Shown: one piece after another, positions 62,457-64,000 of the stretch
How positions within the stretch are numbered: the first letter of the stretch is position 1
How the letters are laid out: each line of letters starts with the position of its first letter
Origin: Pseudomonas sp. RIT623
Lineage (GTDB): Bacteria > Pseudomonadota > Gammaproteobacteria > Pseudomonadales > Pseudomonadaceae
Length of the DNA stretch: 64,000 bases
Direction of reading: 5' to 3'
Assembly (NCBI RefSeq): GCF_004519305.1
Contig: NZ_SOZA01000003.1
Span: 124,001-188,000, forward strand
Translations under genes and position numbers: made by a program
The notes under the pieces: generated by a model
Told to the model about the DNA's origin: nothing
The model's input: the letters and a program-made list of their open reading frames with translations, nothing else
Databases searched by the model: none

Positions 62457-63809
62457 ATGTTCGGACTAGCTACTGATACCTTCCTGCTGCTCGACGCACT
62501 GGTCACCATCGTCGGGCTGATCCTGCTGATCACTCATTTCAAGGTCCATCCCTTCGTTGCCCTGACCCTGGCCGCGGGCTTTCTCGGCCTGACCTCCGGC
62601 ATGCCGGTGGCCAAGGTGATGAAGTCGTTCCAGGACGGCTTTGGCGGGGTACTGGGCTTCGTCGGCATCGTCCTGGCCCTGGGCACCATGCTCGGCAAGC
62701 TGATGGCCGACTCCGGCGGCGCCGACCAGATCGCGCAGACGCTGATCCGCGCCTTCGGCAAGCAGAAAGTGCACTGGGCGATGATGTTCGCCGCCTTCCT
62801 GGTGGGCATTCCGCTGTTCTTCGAGATCGGCTTCGTGCTGCTGATCCCGCTGGTATTCATCGTTGCCCGTCGCTCCGGCGTGTCACTGGTGAAGATCGGC
62901 ATCCCGCTGCTGGCCGGCCTTTCCGTGGTTCACGGCCTGGTGCCTCCACACCCGGGCCCGCTGCTGGCGATCGGCATCTTCCACGCCGACATCGGCAAGA
63001 CCATCTTCTATGGCCTGCTGGTGGCTCTGCCCACCGCGGTGATCGCCGGTCCGCTGTTCGGTAACTTCATCTCCCGCTACATCCCGGGCAATCCGTCCCA
63101 GGAGCTGATGGACCAGATTGCCCGCGAGTCGGACCAGCAGAACCTGCCCAGCTTCAGCGTGACCTTGATCACCGTGCTGCTGCCCGTGGCGCTGATGCTG
63201 CTCAAGACTTTCGCCGACGTGGTGCTGCCAGCCGAGCACATCGTGCGCCAATGGATGGACCTGATCGGCCACCCGATCACCGCCCTGCTCGCCGCCCTGC
63301 TGCTGGCGTTCTACACCTTCGGTTCGGCGCGCGGCTTCAACCGCCAGCAGATCATGAAGATGCTCGACCAGAGCCTGGCACCCACCGCGGCCATCGTGCT
63401 GATCGTCGGCGCCGGCGGCGGCTTCAAGCAGATGCTGGTGGACACCGGGGTCGGCAACGTGATCGGCCAGATGGCGGTCCAGGCCGAGATCTCGCCGATT
63501 CTGCTGGCCTGGCTGGTGGCGGCGGTGATCCGCATCGCCACCGGTTCCGCGACCGTGGCCACCATCACCGGCGCCGGCATCGTCGCTCCGGTGATCGACC
63601 TGGTGCCGGGGGTCAACCGCGAGCTGCTGGTACTGGCCACCGGGGCCGGCTCGCTGATTCTGTCCCACGTCAACGACGCCGGGTTCTGGCTGGTCAAGCA
63701 GTACTTCAACATGACCGTCGCCGAAACCTTCAAGACCTGGAGCATGATGGAGACCATCCTCTCGGTGGTCGGTATAATCTTCATCATGTTGCTGTCGATG
63801 GTGGTGTGA
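62457..63809 (+). CDS. gntP: gluconate permease (GntP family)
   Basis: A 450-residue proton-coupled gluconate transporter with about 12-14 membrane helices. Conserved features include MPVAKVMKSFQDGFGGVLGFVGIVLALGTMLGKLMADSGGA, a GIPLFFEIGFVLLIPLVF segment, HGLVPPHPGPLLA and GSATVATITGAGIVAPV, all typical of GntP/GntT. Expression is expected only with gluconate, through GntR. A strong terminator follows about 55 bases after the stop. Confidence 0.94.
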   Translation: MFGLATDTFLLLDALVTIVGLILLITHFKVHPFVALTLAAGFLGLTSGMPVAKVMKSFQDGFGGVLGFVGIVLALGTMLGKLMADSGGADQIAQTLIRAFGKQKVHWAMMFAAFLVGIPLFFEIGFVLLIPLVFIVARRSGVSLVKIGIPLLAGLSVVHGLVPPHPGPLLAIGIFHADIGKTIFYGLLVALPTAVIAGPLFGNFISRYIPGNPSQELMDQIARESDQQNLPSFSVTLITVLLPVALMLLKTFADVVLPAEHIVRQWMDLIGHPITALLAALLLAFYTFGSARGFNRQQIMKMLDQSLAPTAAIVLIVGAGGGFKQMLVDTGVGNVIGQMAVQAEISPILLAWLVAAVIRIATGSATVATITGAGIVAPVIDLVPGVNRELLVLATGAGSLILSHVNDAGFWLVKQYFNMTVAETFKTWSMMETILSVVGIIFIMLLSMVV

Positions 63810-63864
63810 CCGTCGGTCGCCGTGATGGCACCAAGCTAATCGACTCAAGGCCCAAGTGAGACAG

Positions 63865-63890
63865 CGGCCCTGCGCAGGCAGGGCCGTTTT
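63865..63890 (+). terminator. terminator after gntP
   Basis: CGGCCCTGC and GCAGGGCCG pair (9 bp) around GCAG, followed by TTTT CTTT. It ends the gluconate operon. Confidence 0.88.
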
Positions 63891-63915
63891 CTTTCCTCGC
63901 CAAGGAGCCTGCCCC

Positions 63916-64000
63916 ATGAAAGCTGCCCTGCTGCTCGCCGCCCTGCTCGCTTCGCCACTGGCTCTGGCCGCCGGAACCGGCGCCACCTACCCCGATGACC
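63916..64000 (+). CDS. start of a secreted protein gene (cut by window end)
   Basis: Only 28 residues are visible: MKAALLLAALLASPLALAAG followed by TGATYPDD. The first 18 form a signal peptide with AKA-like cleavage (ALA). AAGGAG lies upstream at good spacing. The product could be an outer membrane or periplasmic protein; the family cannot be told. It follows the gntP terminator, so it has its own promoter or is read through. Confidence 0.75.
   Translation, partial: MKAALLLAALLASPLALAAGTGATYPDD

Noticed and set aside
1..64000. tRNA, rRNA, CRISPR, insertion sequences, prophage, origin
   Set aside because: I looked for these and saw none. The repeats present are REP elements only.

Overview
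This is a GC-rich, gene-dense chromosomal window that looks like a fluorescent Pseudomonas of the P. putida / P. entomophila group. The evidence is the fap amyloid operon, putida-type REP palindromes (GTAGGAGC... cores), the gntR-gntK-gntP locus with its palindromic operators, cobalamin-riboswitch-controlled cobW-cobN and cbtBA genes, and several RND pumps. I saw no tRNA, rRNA, CRISPR array, insertion sequence or prophage. Species-level assignment is an inference from gene content only.

Layout. 1-7 kb: end of an MFS transporter, a secreted alpha/beta hydrolase, azoR divergent from a LysR regulator, a YjbR protein, DUF1294 with uppP, and a Cache-domain chemoreceptor. 7-11.5 kb: two convergent halovibrin-like secreted-protein genes (one broken by two frameshifts, with a duplicated C-terminal domain), then a pnuC / NadR-like nucleoside-salvage pair. 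11.8-17 kb: complete fapABCDEF operon. 17-28.6 kb: an LTA-synthase-like sulfatase, a PACE efflux protein, and a tightly overlapping wecB-nfrB-nfrA-ybcH operon followed by a GGDEF diguanylate cyclase. This set resembles the c-di-GMP-controlled NGR exopolysaccharide / phage N4 receptor pathway of E. coli. 28.7-41.7 kb: an OmpR-type two-component system divergent from an RND pump lacking its own outer membrane channel, mobA, and a convergent complete tripartite RND pump. 41.9-45.3 kb: Rieske protein, aldo/keto reductase, VpsR-like sigma-54 activator, small orphan protein. 45.4-54.6 kb: cobalt chelation, cobalt uptake and corrin synthesis, arranged as two divergent operons, each with its own cobalamin riboswitch. 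54.7-60.3 kb: DUF1272 protein, EvgA/EvgS-like phosphorelay, BdlA-like PAS chemoreceptor. 60.5-64 kb: gluconate regulator, kinase and permease, then the start of a secreted protein.

How it works together. Much of the window concerns surface structures and the switch to biofilm life: Fap amyloid, an NfrB-type glycan synthase with a c-di-GMP-binding MshEN region, an adjacent diguanylate cyclase, a BdlA-like dispersal sensor and a VpsR-like regulator. The cobalamin block makes and loads cobalt, and both operons are predicted to be shut off by cobalamin.

The most notable molecular observation is at the junction of the ChlI-like AAA gene and the VWA (ChlD) gene. The AAA frame ends in A AAA AAG CCC TGA, with a Shine-Dalgarno-like GAGGTG upstream and a 7-bp-stem hairpin six bases downstream. 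The VWA frame lies exactly at -1 and has no good start codon of its own. These are the elements of a dnaX-type programmed -1 frameshift that would make both ChlI and a ChlI-ChlD fusion from one gene.
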